This document shows, piece after piece, positions 6,350 to 15,600 of a stretch of DNA of 16,388 bases. The stretch spans positions 1 through 16,388 of the forward strand of contig CAKSNY010000040.1 of assembly GCA_934476455.1 (NCBI GenBank), in the 5' to 3' direction. Source of the stretch: an uncultured Clostridia bacterium (GTDB lineage Bacteria > Bacillota > Clostridia > UMGS1883). The first letter of the stretch is position 1; the number at the start of each line of letters is the position of its first letter. Below the pieces are notes generated by a model. That model had not been told where the DNA came from. It searched no databases and was given only the letters and a program-made list of their open reading frames with translations. A program made the position numbers and the translations under genes.

Positions 6350-7801
6350 ATGAATAAATTACACGAGGAATGCGGCGTTTTCGGAATATACAGCCCGGAA
6401 AAGTATGACATAGCAGCCGATGTTTACTATGGGCTTTACGCGCTTCAGCACCGCGGGCAGGAAAGCTGCGGAATAGTTGTAAACGACGACGGCATTTTTA
6501 ACGCATATAAAGACACCGGGCTTGTAAACGATGTGTTTACGCACCAAAACCTTTCACGCCTGGGCGAGGGGCAGATAGCGGTCGGGCATGTGCGCTATTC
6601 GACAACCGGCAACGACGGAAGAAAGAACGCACAGCCGATTGTGGTAAACCACATAAAAGGGCATATGGCGCTTGCACATAACGGAAATCTTGTAAATTCA
6701 GCCGCTTTACGGCGCGAGCTTGAAATGCAGGGTTCTATATTTCATACAACAAGCGATACAGAGGTTATATCCTATATCATAACGAAGGAAAGAATAAGCG
6801 CACCGTCTATTGAAGAGGCGGTAAACCTTTCAATGGACAAAATAAAGGGCGCATATTCACTTGTTATAATGTCGCCTTCAAAGCTTATGGCAGTGCGCGA
6901 CGAAAACGGGTTTCGCCCGTTATGCTACGGCAAAACCGCAGACGGGGCATACGTTGTAGCGTCCGAAAGCTGCGCTTTAGACGCCGTTAATGCGGAATTT
7001 GTACGTGACATTGAGCCGGGGGAAATTGTCGTTTTTGAAAAAAGCGGTGTGCGCAGTATAAAAAACCACTGCGGCAGAAAAAAGCCCACAATGTGTATTT
7101 TTGAATATATATATTTTGCACGCCCGGACTCTGTCATAAACTCTTGCAGTGTACACGAGGCAAGAATACGTGCCGGCGCATGCCTGGCAATGGAACATCC
7201 CGTACACGCCGATGTTGTAATAGGCGTTCCCGACAGCGGAATTGACGCTGCAATAGGCTATTCCCGCCAGTCGGGCATACCATACGAAATGGGATTTATC
7301 AAAAACAAATATATAGGCAGAACGTTTATATCTCCGGGGCAAAAATCGCGCGAGGACAAGGTGCGCATAAAGCTTAACCCGATTGTGGAAACAGTAAAGG
7401 GAAAACGCGTTATTTTGATTGACGATTCAATCGTGCGCGGAACGACAAGCGCACGTATTGTAAAATTGCTGCGCGACGCCGGCGCGCGGGAGGTTCATAT
7501 GCGCGTTTCCGCACCGCCGTTTCTTAACCCCTGCTATTACGGCACAGACATAGACTCGCGCGAGAATCTTATTGCATGCAACTATACGCACAGTGAAATG
7601 GAGAAAATGATAGGCGTTGACACACTTGGCTTTTTAAACAAAGACCATCTGTCAATGCTGATAGGAACAGAAAACAAATGCGGATATTGCAGTGCGTGCT
7701 TTGACAACGATTATCCGACGCAAATCCCCGAGCATGGAGAAAAAGATAGGTTTGAGAAAAAAATAAGCGAAAAGGAGAAAACAGATGATAAGCAGCAGTG
7801 A
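6350..7801 (+). CDS. purF: Amidophosphoribosyltransferase (glutamine PRPP amidotransferase)
   Basis: PurF is the committed step, making phosphoribosylamine from PRPP and glutamine. The 483-residue chain begins MNKLHEECGVFGIY: a seven-residue propeptide should be clipped to expose Cys8 as the N-terminal nucleophile of the glutaminase. Substrate motifs such as RYSTTG (82-87) and HNGNLVN (110-116) follow. The C-terminal phosphoribosyltransferase domain has the PRPP loop VILIDDSIVRGTT (354-366). Four cysteines at positions expected for the Bacillus-type 4Fe-4S cluster are present: C249, C395, and C447 with C450 in CGYCSACF. This makes it the self-processing, oxygen-sensitive form. GGGAG (6338-6342) precedes the start. 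The charged tail (about 460-483) carries the purM ribosome binding site, and the two genes overlap by 17 bp. Confidence 0.97.
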   Translation: MNKLHEECGVFGIYSPEKYDIAADVYYGLYALQHRGQESCGIVVNDDGIFNAYKDTGLVNDVFTHQNLSRLGEGQIAVGHVRYSTTGNDGRKNAQPIVVNHIKGHMALAHNGNLVNSAALRRELEMQGSIFHTTSDTEVISYIITKERISAPSIEEAVNLSMDKIKGAYSLVIMSPSKLMAVRDENGFRPLCYGKTADGAYVVASESCALDAVNAEFVRDIEPGEIVVFEKSGVRSIKNHCGRKKPTMCIFEYIYFARPDSVINSCSVHEARIRAGACLAMEHPVHADVVIGVPDSGIDAAIGYSRQSGIPYEMGFIKNKYIGRTFISPGQKSREDKVRIKLNPIVETVKGKRVILIDDSIVRGTTSARIVKLLRDAGAREVHMRVSAPPFLNPCYYGTDIDSRENLIACNYTHSEMEKMIGVDTLGFLNKDHLSMLIGTENKCGYCSACFDNDYPTQIPEHGEKDRFEKKISEKEKTDDKQQ

Positions 7802-8822
7802 AACCTATAAAAATGCCGGTGTGGATATCACCGCAGGTTACAGAGCCGTAGAGCTTATGAAAAAGCATATAAAAACAACGCTCACAAAGGGCGCGCTTTC
7901 GGACGTCGGCGGCTTCGGCGGTTTGTTTGAGCTTGATATGACGGGCATAACAAAGCCTGTTTTGGTAAGCGGAACAGACGGCGTGGGAACAAAGCTTAAG
8001 CTTGCCTTTATAATGGACAAGCACGACACGGTAGGTATAGACTGCGTTGCAATGTGCGTAAACGATATTATCTGCTGCGGGGCAAAGCCGCTTTTCTTTC
8101 TCGACTATATTGCGTGCGGCAAAAACGTTCCAGAAAAAATAGCCGATATCGTAAAGGGCGTTTGCAGCGGATGTGTGGAGTCGGGTGCGGCGCTTATAGG
8201 CGGTGAAACCGCAGAAATGCCGGGCTTTTATCCGGAAAACGAATATGACCTTGCGGGGTATTGCACGGGTATTGTTGATAAAGAGAAGATAACAGACAAC
8301 AAAAAAATGCGCGCGGGCGATGTTATAATAGCGCTTCCGTCCTCGGGCGTGCACTCGAACGGATTTTCGCTTGTGCGCAAGGTGTTTGACGTGGAAAACG
8401 CAGATATAACCGCTCCGTGCGATTTTCTTGATAAAAAAAGCATAGGCGAGGTGCTTCTTACGCCTACGCGGATATATGTAAAAAGCGTTCTTGCCCTTTT
8501 AAACGAAATAACCGTTAAAGGAATTTCACATATTACCGGCGGCGGATTTTACGAAAATATACCGCGCAGTATTAAAGACGGAATGTGCGCAAGAATAGAG
8601 CGCAGCGCGGTTAAGGTGCTTCCGATATTTGAGCTTATAGCAAAACGCGGCAATATCTGCGAGCGCGATATGTTCAACACCTTTAATATGGGCGTCGGGA
8701 TGAGTATTACGGTAGACAAAAACGACGCAGACAGGGCGCTTGAAATACTTAAAGAAAACGGGGAAAATCCGTACATAATAGGCGAGATAACGGAAAATGA
8801 CGAAAAAATAGTAATTGAGTGA
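7785..8822 (+). CDS. purM: Phosphoribosylformylglycinamidine cyclo-ligase (AIR synthetase)
   Basis: PurM closes the imidazole ring, turning FGAM into AIR with ATP. The 345-residue protein has the family start YKNAGVDITAGYRAVE, the GTDGVGTKLKLAF loop (63-75), CVNDIICCGAKPLFFLDY (91-108) and GGETAEMPGFY (139-149), plus HITGGGFYENIPR further on. AAAGGAG (7771-7777) is 7 nt before the ATG, which lies inside the end of purF. This overlap suggests translational coupling. Length and motifs are ordinary for the family. Confidence 0.97.
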   Translation: MISSSETYKNAGVDITAGYRAVELMKKHIKTTLTKGALSDVGGFGGLFELDMTGITKPVLVSGTDGVGTKLKLAFIMDKHDTVGIDCVAMCVNDIICCGAKPLFFLDYIACGKNVPEKIADIVKGVCSGCVESGAALIGGETAEMPGFYPENEYDLAGYCTGIVDKEKITDNKKMRAGDVIIALPSSGVHSNGFSLVRKVFDVENADITAPCDFLDKKSIGEVLLTPTRIYVKSVLALLNEITVKGISHITGGGFYENIPRSIKDGMCARIERSAVKVLPIFELIAKRGNICERDMFNTFNMGVGMSITVDKNDADRALEILKENGENPYIIGEITENDEKIVIE

Positions 8823-8826
8823 TAAT

Positions 8827-9444
8827 ATGAAAGATAAAAAAATAAGAATTGCCGTGCTGGTTTCCGGCGGCGGAACAAATTTGCAGGCACTTATAAACGC
8901 ACAGAAAAAAGGCATTTTAAAAAGCGGGGAAATATGCGCCGTAATTTCAAGCAGTGAAAGTGCATATGCACTTAAACGCGCGGAACGCGCGGGCATTTTT
9001 CACTGTGCGGTTGACAGAAAAAAGCTTTCCGGGGAAGAGTTTGAAAAGCGTATTTTGGAAAAGCTCAGAGAGTGCGGCGCACAAATTATTGTTTTGGCGG
9101 GCTTTATGTGCATACTGAGCGCAGATTTTATAAAAGAGTACGAAAACAGAATAATTAACATCCACCCCTCACTTATCCCGTCTTTTTGCGGAGAAGGCTT
9201 TTACGGGCTGAAGGTGCACGAGGCGGCGCTTGAAAAAGGCGTAAAGGTGACGGGCGCAACGGTACATTTTGTAAATGAAATTCCGGACGGCGGGAAAATA
9301 ATTATGCAAAAAGCAGTGCGCGTACAGCCCGGCGACACACCGAAAACGCTGCAAAAAAGGGTAATGCGCCTGGCAGAGCAGAAAATTCTGCCCGCAGCCG
9401 CAGAGGAGGTTTGCGGCAAATTAAAAAAGGAGTGTGCAAAATGA
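8827..9444 (+). CDS. purN: Phosphoribosylglycinamide formyltransferase, 10-formyl-THF dependent
   Basis: PurN transfers a formyl group from 10-formyltetrahydrofolate to GAR. The 205-residue protein shows VSGGGTNLQALI (12-23), AGFMCILS (91-98), NIHPSLIPSF with catalytic N111 and H113, and D154 in PDGGKI. The GEGFYGLKVHEAAL segment (122-135) is the form I recall from Clostridia. I chose the ATG at 8827, 4 bp after the purM stop; a TTG at 8815 in the same frame has no better ribosome binding site. The stop overlaps the next start as ATGA. It uses the same folate cofactor whose shortage the ZTP riboswitch reports. Confidence 0.96.
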   Translation: MKDKKIRIAVLVSGGGTNLQALINAQKKGILKSGEICAVISSSESAYALKRAERAGIFHCAVDRKKLSGEEFEKRILEKLRECGAQIIVLAGFMCILSADFIKEYENRIINIHPSLIPSFCGEGFYGLKVHEAALEKGVKVTGATVHFVNEIPDGGKIIMQKAVRVQPGDTPKTLQKRVMRLAEQKILPAAAEEVCGKLKKECAK

Positions 9445-10169
9445 GCGTTTACAAAATAAACGAAGCGGACAAGCTTCTTTCAAAAAATACATACCCGGGG
9501 CGCGGAATTATAACAGGGGAAACAGAAAACGGCGAATATGCCTGCGCGGCATATTTTATAATGGGACGTTCAAAAAACAGCCGAAACCGTGTTTTTGAAA
9601 AACGCGGGGGCGACCTTTATACAAAACCGTTTAACCCGTCTTTAACGCAGGACCCGAGCCTTATTATATATGCTGCCGTGCGTGAATATGAAAACCGTCT
9701 TATAGTAACAAACGGCGATCAAACAGACACGGTTTTTCACGCGCTTGAGGCAGGCAAAACGTTTGAGGACGCTTTGCGCACACGTACCTTTGAGCCGGAC
9801 GCGCCAAATTTTACCCCCCGTATAAGCGCAATTTTAGCGTTTGAAAGCGGCGGCTTTAAATATAAAATGAGCATATTAAAAAGCACAGACAGCGAGGGAA
9901 AAGGCTGTATGCGCAGCTTTTTCGAGTATGAGCCGCAAAGGGGACTCGGGCATTTTCTGCACACGTATATGGGCGACGGAAGCCCCCTGCCCACCTTTAC
10001 GGGCGAGCCGGAGCGTGTTTTCATTGAAAATGATATGGACGTTTTTTCAAACAAAATATGGAATTCACTTGATTATGATAACAAAATATCCCTTTATGTA
10101 AGATATACAAACCTTAAAAGTATGGAAACAAAAGAAAAGCTGATAAATAAAAACACGGGGGAGATATAA
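9441..10169 (+). CDS. purO: IMP cyclohydrolase, archaeal PurO type
   Basis: PurO closes the second ring, converting FAICAR to IMP. This 242-residue protein is unrelated to the N-terminal domain of bacterial PurH. Motifs I recognise from the archaeal PurO family are YPGRGI (18-23), YFIMGRSKNSRNRVF (38-52), TNGDQTDTV (90-98), EPDAPNFTPRISA (118-130) and GLGHFLHTYMGDG (168-180). Archaeal members are around 200 residues, so this one is somewhat longer at the C-terminus. The start at 9441 overlaps the purN stop as ATGA and has AAAGGAG (9426-9432) 8 nt upstream; an in-frame ATG at 9411 lies inside purN and is unlikely. The next gene, 3 bp on, is an AICAR transformylase that lacks a cyclohydrolase domain, so PurO supplies the missing activity. 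Confidence 0.9.
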   Translation: MSVYKINEADKLLSKNTYPGRGIITGETENGEYACAAYFIMGRSKNSRNRVFEKRGGDLYTKPFNPSLTQDPSLIIYAAVREYENRLIVTNGDQTDTVFHALEAGKTFEDALRTRTFEPDAPNFTPRISAILAFESGGFKYKMSILKSTDSEGKGCMRSFFEYEPQRGLGHFLHTYMGDGSPLPTFTGEPERVFIENDMDVFSNKIWNSLDYDNKISLYVRYTNLKSMETKEKLINKNTGEI

Positions 10170-10172
10170 TTT

Positions 10173-11357
10173 ATGAACGTTTTTGAGCTTAAATACGGTT
10201 GTAACCCCAACCAAAGCCCGGCAAGAATATATTTAAAGGGAGGAAAAGAGCTTCCGATAGAAATTTTGTGCGGCAGACCGGGTTATATAAATTTTCTGGA
10301 CGCTTTTAACGGCTGGCAGCTTGTAAAAGAGCTTAAAGAAGCAACCGGCATTCCCGCGGCAGCGTCTTTCAAGCACGTAAGTCCAACCTCGGCGGCGCTT
10401 GGTATACCTCTTGACGAAAAATTAAAAAAGGCGTGCTTTACGGATGATGTGGATGGGCTTGAAAATTCTCCCCTTGCGTGCGCATATGCGCGTGCGCGCG
10501 GCACAGACCGGATGTGCTCTTTCGGAGATTGGGCGGCGCTTTCCGATGTATGCGACGAAAAAACAGCGCTTTTGTTAAAACGCGAAGTGTCGGACGGCGT
10601 TATAGCGCCGGGATATACGAAAGAGGCGCTTGAAATATTAAAAACAAAACGCGGCGGAAAGTACAACATAGTAAAAATAGACAAAAACTATATTCCGGAG
10701 GAAACGGAAACAAAAGAGGTTTTCGGAATTACCTTTGAACAAAAGAGAAACAATGTAAAAATTGACAAAAATTTGCTTTCGGATATTGTTACAGAGAATA
10801 AAGACCTTCCCGAAAGCGCCGCACGTGACCTTTTGGTAGCGCTTATAACGCTTAAATACACACAGTCAAACTCGGTATGCTTTTCTTATGAAGGGCAGGC
10901 AATCGGCGTCGGTGCGGGGCAGCAGTCGCGCATACATTGTACGCGGCTTGCCGCGTCAAAAGCGGATACGTGGTTTTTGCGTATGCATGAAAAGGTTTTG
11001 GCGCTTCCGTTTGTTGACGGTATAAAACGTCCCGACCGTGACAACGTTATCGACGGATATATAAATAACAATGAAGAAGACGTCTGCAAAGATGGGGTAT
11101 GGCAAAAATATTTTAAGTACCGCCCAAATCCGCTTACAGAGGAAGAAAAACGAGAATATTTGGGAAAAATAAGCGGCGTTTCGCTCGGGTCGGACGCGTT
11201 TTTCCCGTTTTATGACAATATCGAGCGCGCACACCGCAGCGGTGTAAAATATATTGCACAGCCGGGCGGTTCAATACGGGATGATGACGTAATAAATTGC
11301 TGCAACAAATACAATATGGTAATGGCATTTTCAAAGGTAAGGCTGTTTCATCATTAA
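10173..11357 (+). CDS. purH: AICAR formyltransferase lacking the IMP cyclohydrolase domain
   Basis: This is the transformylase half only: 394 residues against about 510 for bifunctional PurH. It begins at LKYGCNPNQSPARIY, the sequence that opens the transformylase domain in PurH, and has no MGS-like cyclohydrolase domain before it. The catalytic Lys-His pair is in SFKHVSPTSAA (K67, H68). Further conserved parts are QSNSVCFSYEGQAIGVGAGQ, SDAFFPFYDNIERAH and GVKYIAQPGGSIRDDDVI. It formylates AICAR using 10-formyl-THF to give FAICAR, which PurO, encoded 3 bp upstream, then cyclises. GGGGGAG (10157-10163) precedes the ATG by 9 nt. It is not a truncated pseudogene: the start is natural, the frame is intact, and the missing function is present next door. 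Its substrate AICAR is the riboswitch ligand ZMP. Confidence 0.95.
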   Translation: MNVFELKYGCNPNQSPARIYLKGGKELPIEILCGRPGYINFLDAFNGWQLVKELKEATGIPAAASFKHVSPTSAALGIPLDEKLKKACFTDDVDGLENSPLACAYARARGTDRMCSFGDWAALSDVCDEKTALLLKREVSDGVIAPGYTKEALEILKTKRGGKYNIVKIDKNYIPEETETKEVFGITFEQKRNNVKIDKNLLSDIVTENKDLPESAARDLLVALITLKYTQSNSVCFSYEGQAIGVGAGQQSRIHCTRLAASKADTWFLRMHEKVLALPFVDGIKRPDRDNVIDGYINNNEEDVCKDGVWQKYFKYRPNPLTEEEKREYLGKISGVSLGSDAFFPFYDNIERAHRSGVKYIAQPGGSIRDDDVINCCNKYNMVMAFSKVRLFHH

Positions 11358-11378
11358 AATAAAAAAGGAGTACGACAT

Positions 11379-12647
11379 ATGAAAATACTTGTTGTGGGCG
11401 GCGGCGGAAGAGAACACGCCATAATAAAAAAGATAAAGCAGGATAACGACTGCACTGTGTTTGCACTCCCGGGGAACGGGGCAATAAAAAGCGATGCAAT
11501 TTGTGTGGATATAAATGCGACGGATATAGATGAAATAGCCAGCTTTGCCAAGACGGAGGGCATAGATTATGCCATAGTTGCCCCCGACGACCCGCTTATA
11601 GCAGGCTGTGTGGACAAGCTTGAAGCGTGCGGCATACCGTGCTTCGGACCGAGAAAGAACGCCGCAATTATCGAGGGCAGCAAGTCGTTTGCAAAAAATT
11701 TGATGAAGAAATACAATATTCCGACAGCGGAATATGAGGTGTTCGACAATGCCGAAGAGGCGCTTTTGTACCTTGAAAAGGCAAGCATCCCCACGGTTAT
11801 AAAGGCAGACGGACCGGCACTGGGAAAGGGCGTAATAATTGCCCAAACGCGTGAGGAGGCAAAAGACGCAGTCTGCGAAATTATGCGTGACAAAAAGTTC
11901 GGCGCAAGCGGAGAAAGAATTGTCATAGAAGAATTTTTAACAGGTCCGGAGGTGTCCGTGCTTGCTTTCACCGACGGAAAAACTATTAAGCCTATGGTTT
12001 CGTCGATGGATCACAAGCGCATAGGAAACGGCGATACGGGTTTAAACACCGGCGGAATGGGAACAATTGCACCGAACCCGCTGTACAGCAAGGAAATAGA
12101 AAAAGAATGTACGGAAAAAATATTTATTCCCACAGTTAAGGCAATGAACGAAGAAAACAGGCAGTTTCGCGGATGCTTGTACTTTGGGCTTATGCTTACG
12201 GAAAAGGGTCCCAAGGTTATAGAATACAACTGTCGCTTCGGCGACCCCGAAACACAGGTTGTATTGCCGCTTTTAAAGGGTAACTTGCTTGAAATAATGA
12301 AAAGCGTTACAAACGGAACATTGGAAAGCACGGAGGTTAAATCCGATGACAAATGTGCCTGCTGCGTAATAATGGCTTCAAAAGGGTATCCGCAAAGCTA
12401 TGAAAAAGGCTTTGAAATAACTGTTCCCGAGGACATAGAAAAGGACGTTTACGGTGCGGGTGTTTCGGAAAAGAACGGAAAAATATTAACAAACGGCGGA
12501 AGAGTTCTCGGTGTAACGTCTGTTGCCGATACCCTTGAAGAGGCGATAAAGCTTTCTTATGAAAAGGTTTCACGCATACATTTTGAAAATGCCTATTACA
12601 GAACGGACATAGGTACGCGCGCTCTCAAAGAAAGGGAGGGAAGATAG
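11379..12647 (+). CDS. purD: Phosphoribosylamine-glycine ligase (GAR synthetase)
   Basis: PurD joins phosphoribosylamine and glycine with ATP in the second step. The 422-residue ATP-grasp enzyme starts MKILVVGGGGREHAI and shows VAPDDPLIAG (67-76), the ATP loop KADGPALGKGVIIA (142-155), DHKRIGNGDTGLNTGGMG (211-228) and the metal-binding EYNCRFGDPETQ (282-293). AAAGGAG (11364-11370) is 8 nt upstream of the ATG, and the gap after purH is 21 bp, the largest in the operon. Its final TAG shares its G with the GTG start of purL. Confidence 0.97.
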   Translation: MKILVVGGGGREHAIIKKIKQDNDCTVFALPGNGAIKSDAICVDINATDIDEIASFAKTEGIDYAIVAPDDPLIAGCVDKLEACGIPCFGPRKNAAIIEGSKSFAKNLMKKYNIPTAEYEVFDNAEEALLYLEKASIPTVIKADGPALGKGVIIAQTREEAKDAVCEIMRDKKFGASGERIVIEEFLTGPEVSVLAFTDGKTIKPMVSSMDHKRIGNGDTGLNTGGMGTIAPNPLYSKEIEKECTEKIFIPTVKAMNEENRQFRGCLYFGLMLTEKGPKVIEYNCRFGDPETQVVLPLLKGNLLEIMKSVTNGTLESTEVKSDDKCACCVIMASKGYPQSYEKGFEITVPEDIEKDVYGAGVSEKNGKILTNGGRVLGVTSVADTLEEAIKLSYEKVSRIHFENAYYRTDIGTRALKEREGR

Positions 12648-15600
12648 TGGTTTATACAGTATTTACCGAAAAGAAAAAGGAATTTGCCAACGAGGCAAAG
12701 GCGCTTTTATCGGACGTAAACACCTTTCTCGGAATAAAGGCGCTTAAGGAGGTGCGCGTAATAAACCGCTACAGCGCGTCCAATATATCGCCGGAGCTTT
12801 TTGATTACGCAAAGAAAACCGTTTTTTCCGAGCCGCAGACAGACATTGTAAGCGACAAGCCTATAGGCGAATGCGATTTTTCGTTTGCGGTGGAATATTT
12901 GCCGGGACAGTTTGACCAAAGGGCGGATTCGGCAGCTCAGTGCATACAGATGATTTCATGCGGCGAGCGCCCTACCGTAAGAACGGCAAAGATATATATG
13001 CTTCGCGGCGACATTAAAGAGGATGAAATAAAGAAGATAAAGGCATATGTAATAAACCCTGTTGAATCGCGCGAGGCGTCTATGGAAAATCCGACGGAAA
13101 TAGATATAAAAAGCGAAACGGTTTCTCCCCCAATGGTGCTTGACGGATTTATACAGCTTACAAAAGAGGAGCTTGAAAAGCTTTTGCAGGATTTTTCCCT
13201 TGCGATGGATATAGACGACCTTTTGCTTTGCCAAAGCTACTTTAAGAAAGAAAACCGTAACCCAACTGTTACGGAAATACGCGTAATAGATACATACTGG
13301 TCTGACCACTGCCGCCATACCACTTTTTTAACACAGATTGACAGCGTTAAATTTTCGGACAAGGCAGCACAAAAGGAATACGAGCATTACTTAAGAGTCA
13401 GGAAAGAACTTGGGCGGAGCAAGCCCGTATGCCTTATGGATATTGCAACCGTTGCGGCAAAATATCTTAAAAAACAGGGTCTTTTGGAAAAGCTTGACGA
13501 ATCGGAGGAAATAAACGCCTGCACCGTAAAAACAGAGGTGGAGATAGACGGAAAAAAAGAGCCGTGGCTGCTTCTTTTTAAAAACGAAACGCATAATCAT
13601 CCAACCGAAATAGAACCTTTCGGCGGCGCGGCAACGTGCATAGGCGGCGCAATACGCGACCCCCTTTCCGGCAGGGCATACGTTTACGGCGCAATGCGCG
13701 TAACCGGTGCGGCAGACCCGCTTACACCTGTTGAAAAAACAATAAAGGGCAAGCTTCCGCAAAGAAAAATTGTAACGGGTGCGGCTGCCGGCTATTCCTC
13801 CTACGGAAACCAGATAGGGCTTGCAACGGGTATAGTAGACGAGATATACCACCCCGGTTATGCTGCAAAGCATATGGAGATAGGCGCCGTTATAGGCGCT
13901 GCGCCGCAAAAAAACGTGCGGCGCGAAAGACCCGCACCCGGGGATAAAGTTATACTGATAGGTGGTGCTACAGGGCGCGACGGCTGCGGCGGCGCAACCG
14001 GCTCTTCCAAGTCGCACGATGAAAGCTCGCTTGAAAAGTGCGGCGCACAAGTGCAAAAAGGTAATGCACCGGAGGAAAGGAAGCTTCAGCGCCTTTTCAG
14101 AAACGCAGAGGCAAGCCGTATGATAAAGCGCTGCAACGACTTCGGCGCGGGCGGTGTGTCGGTAGCTATAGGCGAGCTTGCGGACGGTCTTTTGATAAAT
14201 TTAAACGCAGTACCTAAAAAATATGAAGGTCTTGACGCAACCGAGCTTGCAATAAGCGAATCCCAGGAAAGAATGGCGGTTGTTGTCGAAGATAAAGACG
14301 TTCAAAGCTTTTTAAGCCTTGCAGATGAAGAAAACCTTTCGGCAACCGTTGTTGCGGAGGTAACGGACAGCGCGTATCTCGTAATGGAGTATAACAAAAA
14401 AGCAGTGGTTAACATCAGCCGCGAATTTTTAAATTCCAACGGTGCGCAAAAACATATAGATATTGAGGTAGAGGCGCCAAAGCCGATTGCAAAAGAAGAA
14501 GCCCCAAGCTTTGAAATACAGATGCGGAGCATTGCCGGGGATCTTAACATATGCTCAAAACGCGGTCTGGCAGAAAGGTTTGACTCTACCATAGGCGCAG
14601 GCAGTGTGCTTATGCCGTTCGGCGGAAAATACCAGCTTACGCCGGTGCAAAGTATGGTGCAGAAGGTTTCGCTTCGGAGCGGGCATACAGACGATTGCTC
14701 GCTTATGGCGTACGGCTACAATCCGTACCTTACAGAGAGAAGCCCGTTTTGCGGGGCATATACAGCCGTTTTGGAATCGGTCGGAAAGCTGGTTGCAACC
14801 GGCGCGGATTTAAAAGAGGTTTACCTTACTTTTCAGGAATATTTTGAAAAACCCGGCGCCGATAAAAAAAGCTGGGGAAAGCCGCTTGCGGCTCTTTTGG
14901 GTGCTTTTAAAGCGCAGACAGAACTTAAAATTGCGGCAATCGGCGGTAAGGACTCTATGAGCGGAAGCTTTGAAAACCTTTGTGTTCCGCCTACGCTTGT
15001 TTCGTTTGCGGTAACAATGCAAAAGGCACAGCACATTATTTCGCCCGAGTTTAAAAAGGCGGGCAACCGCGTTGTTTTGATTTCGCCTTTGTATGACGAA
15101 AATAACCTTGCGGACGCACAATCGTTTTTGAAAATCTCGGAAACGGTGGCGCGCCTTGTAAAGCAAAAGAAAATAATATCGTGCTATACTCCCGGGATGG
15201 GCGGCATAGGCGCAGGCATAATGAAAATGTGCATGGGTAATATGCTTGGTTTTGAGTACAGCGCGTCATTTGATAAAAACAGAATATTTAAAGAGCATTA
15301 CGCAAGCTTTATAGCCGAGGTTACAGAAGATATCGGCATAGGTGAAATTATAGGAAACGTAAAGGCAGAGCCTGTAATATGCTGCGGGAAAGAGGCAGTA
15401 TCCGTTACGGAAATTTTGCCGATTTACGAAAACAAGCTGGAAAGTGTGTACAGCTGCAATATAAAGCAGGATATTGTAAATAATCAAACGTTTACATATA
15501 ACAACACAAAAAAATATATGTCTGTTCCCTTAAAGGCGAAGCCGCGCGTGGTTATTCCCGTATTTCCCGGTACAAATTGCGAGTATGACAGCGCGCGTGC

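Noticed and set aside
7569..8354. Minus-strand reading frame of 261 codons opposite the purF end and purM
   Set aside because: It has no family features, and both + strand genes are well supported. Similar antisense frames occur all along the operon.
8815..8826. TTG start at 8815 for purN
   Set aside because: It overlaps purM, has no Shine-Dalgarno sequence, and adds four residues that are not part of the family. The ATG at 8827 gives a normal N-terminus.
10173..11357. purH as a truncated pseudogene
   Set aside because: The short length reflects loss of one whole domain at a natural boundary, with its own ribosome binding site, intact catalytic Lys-His and a neighbouring PurO supplying the lost activity.
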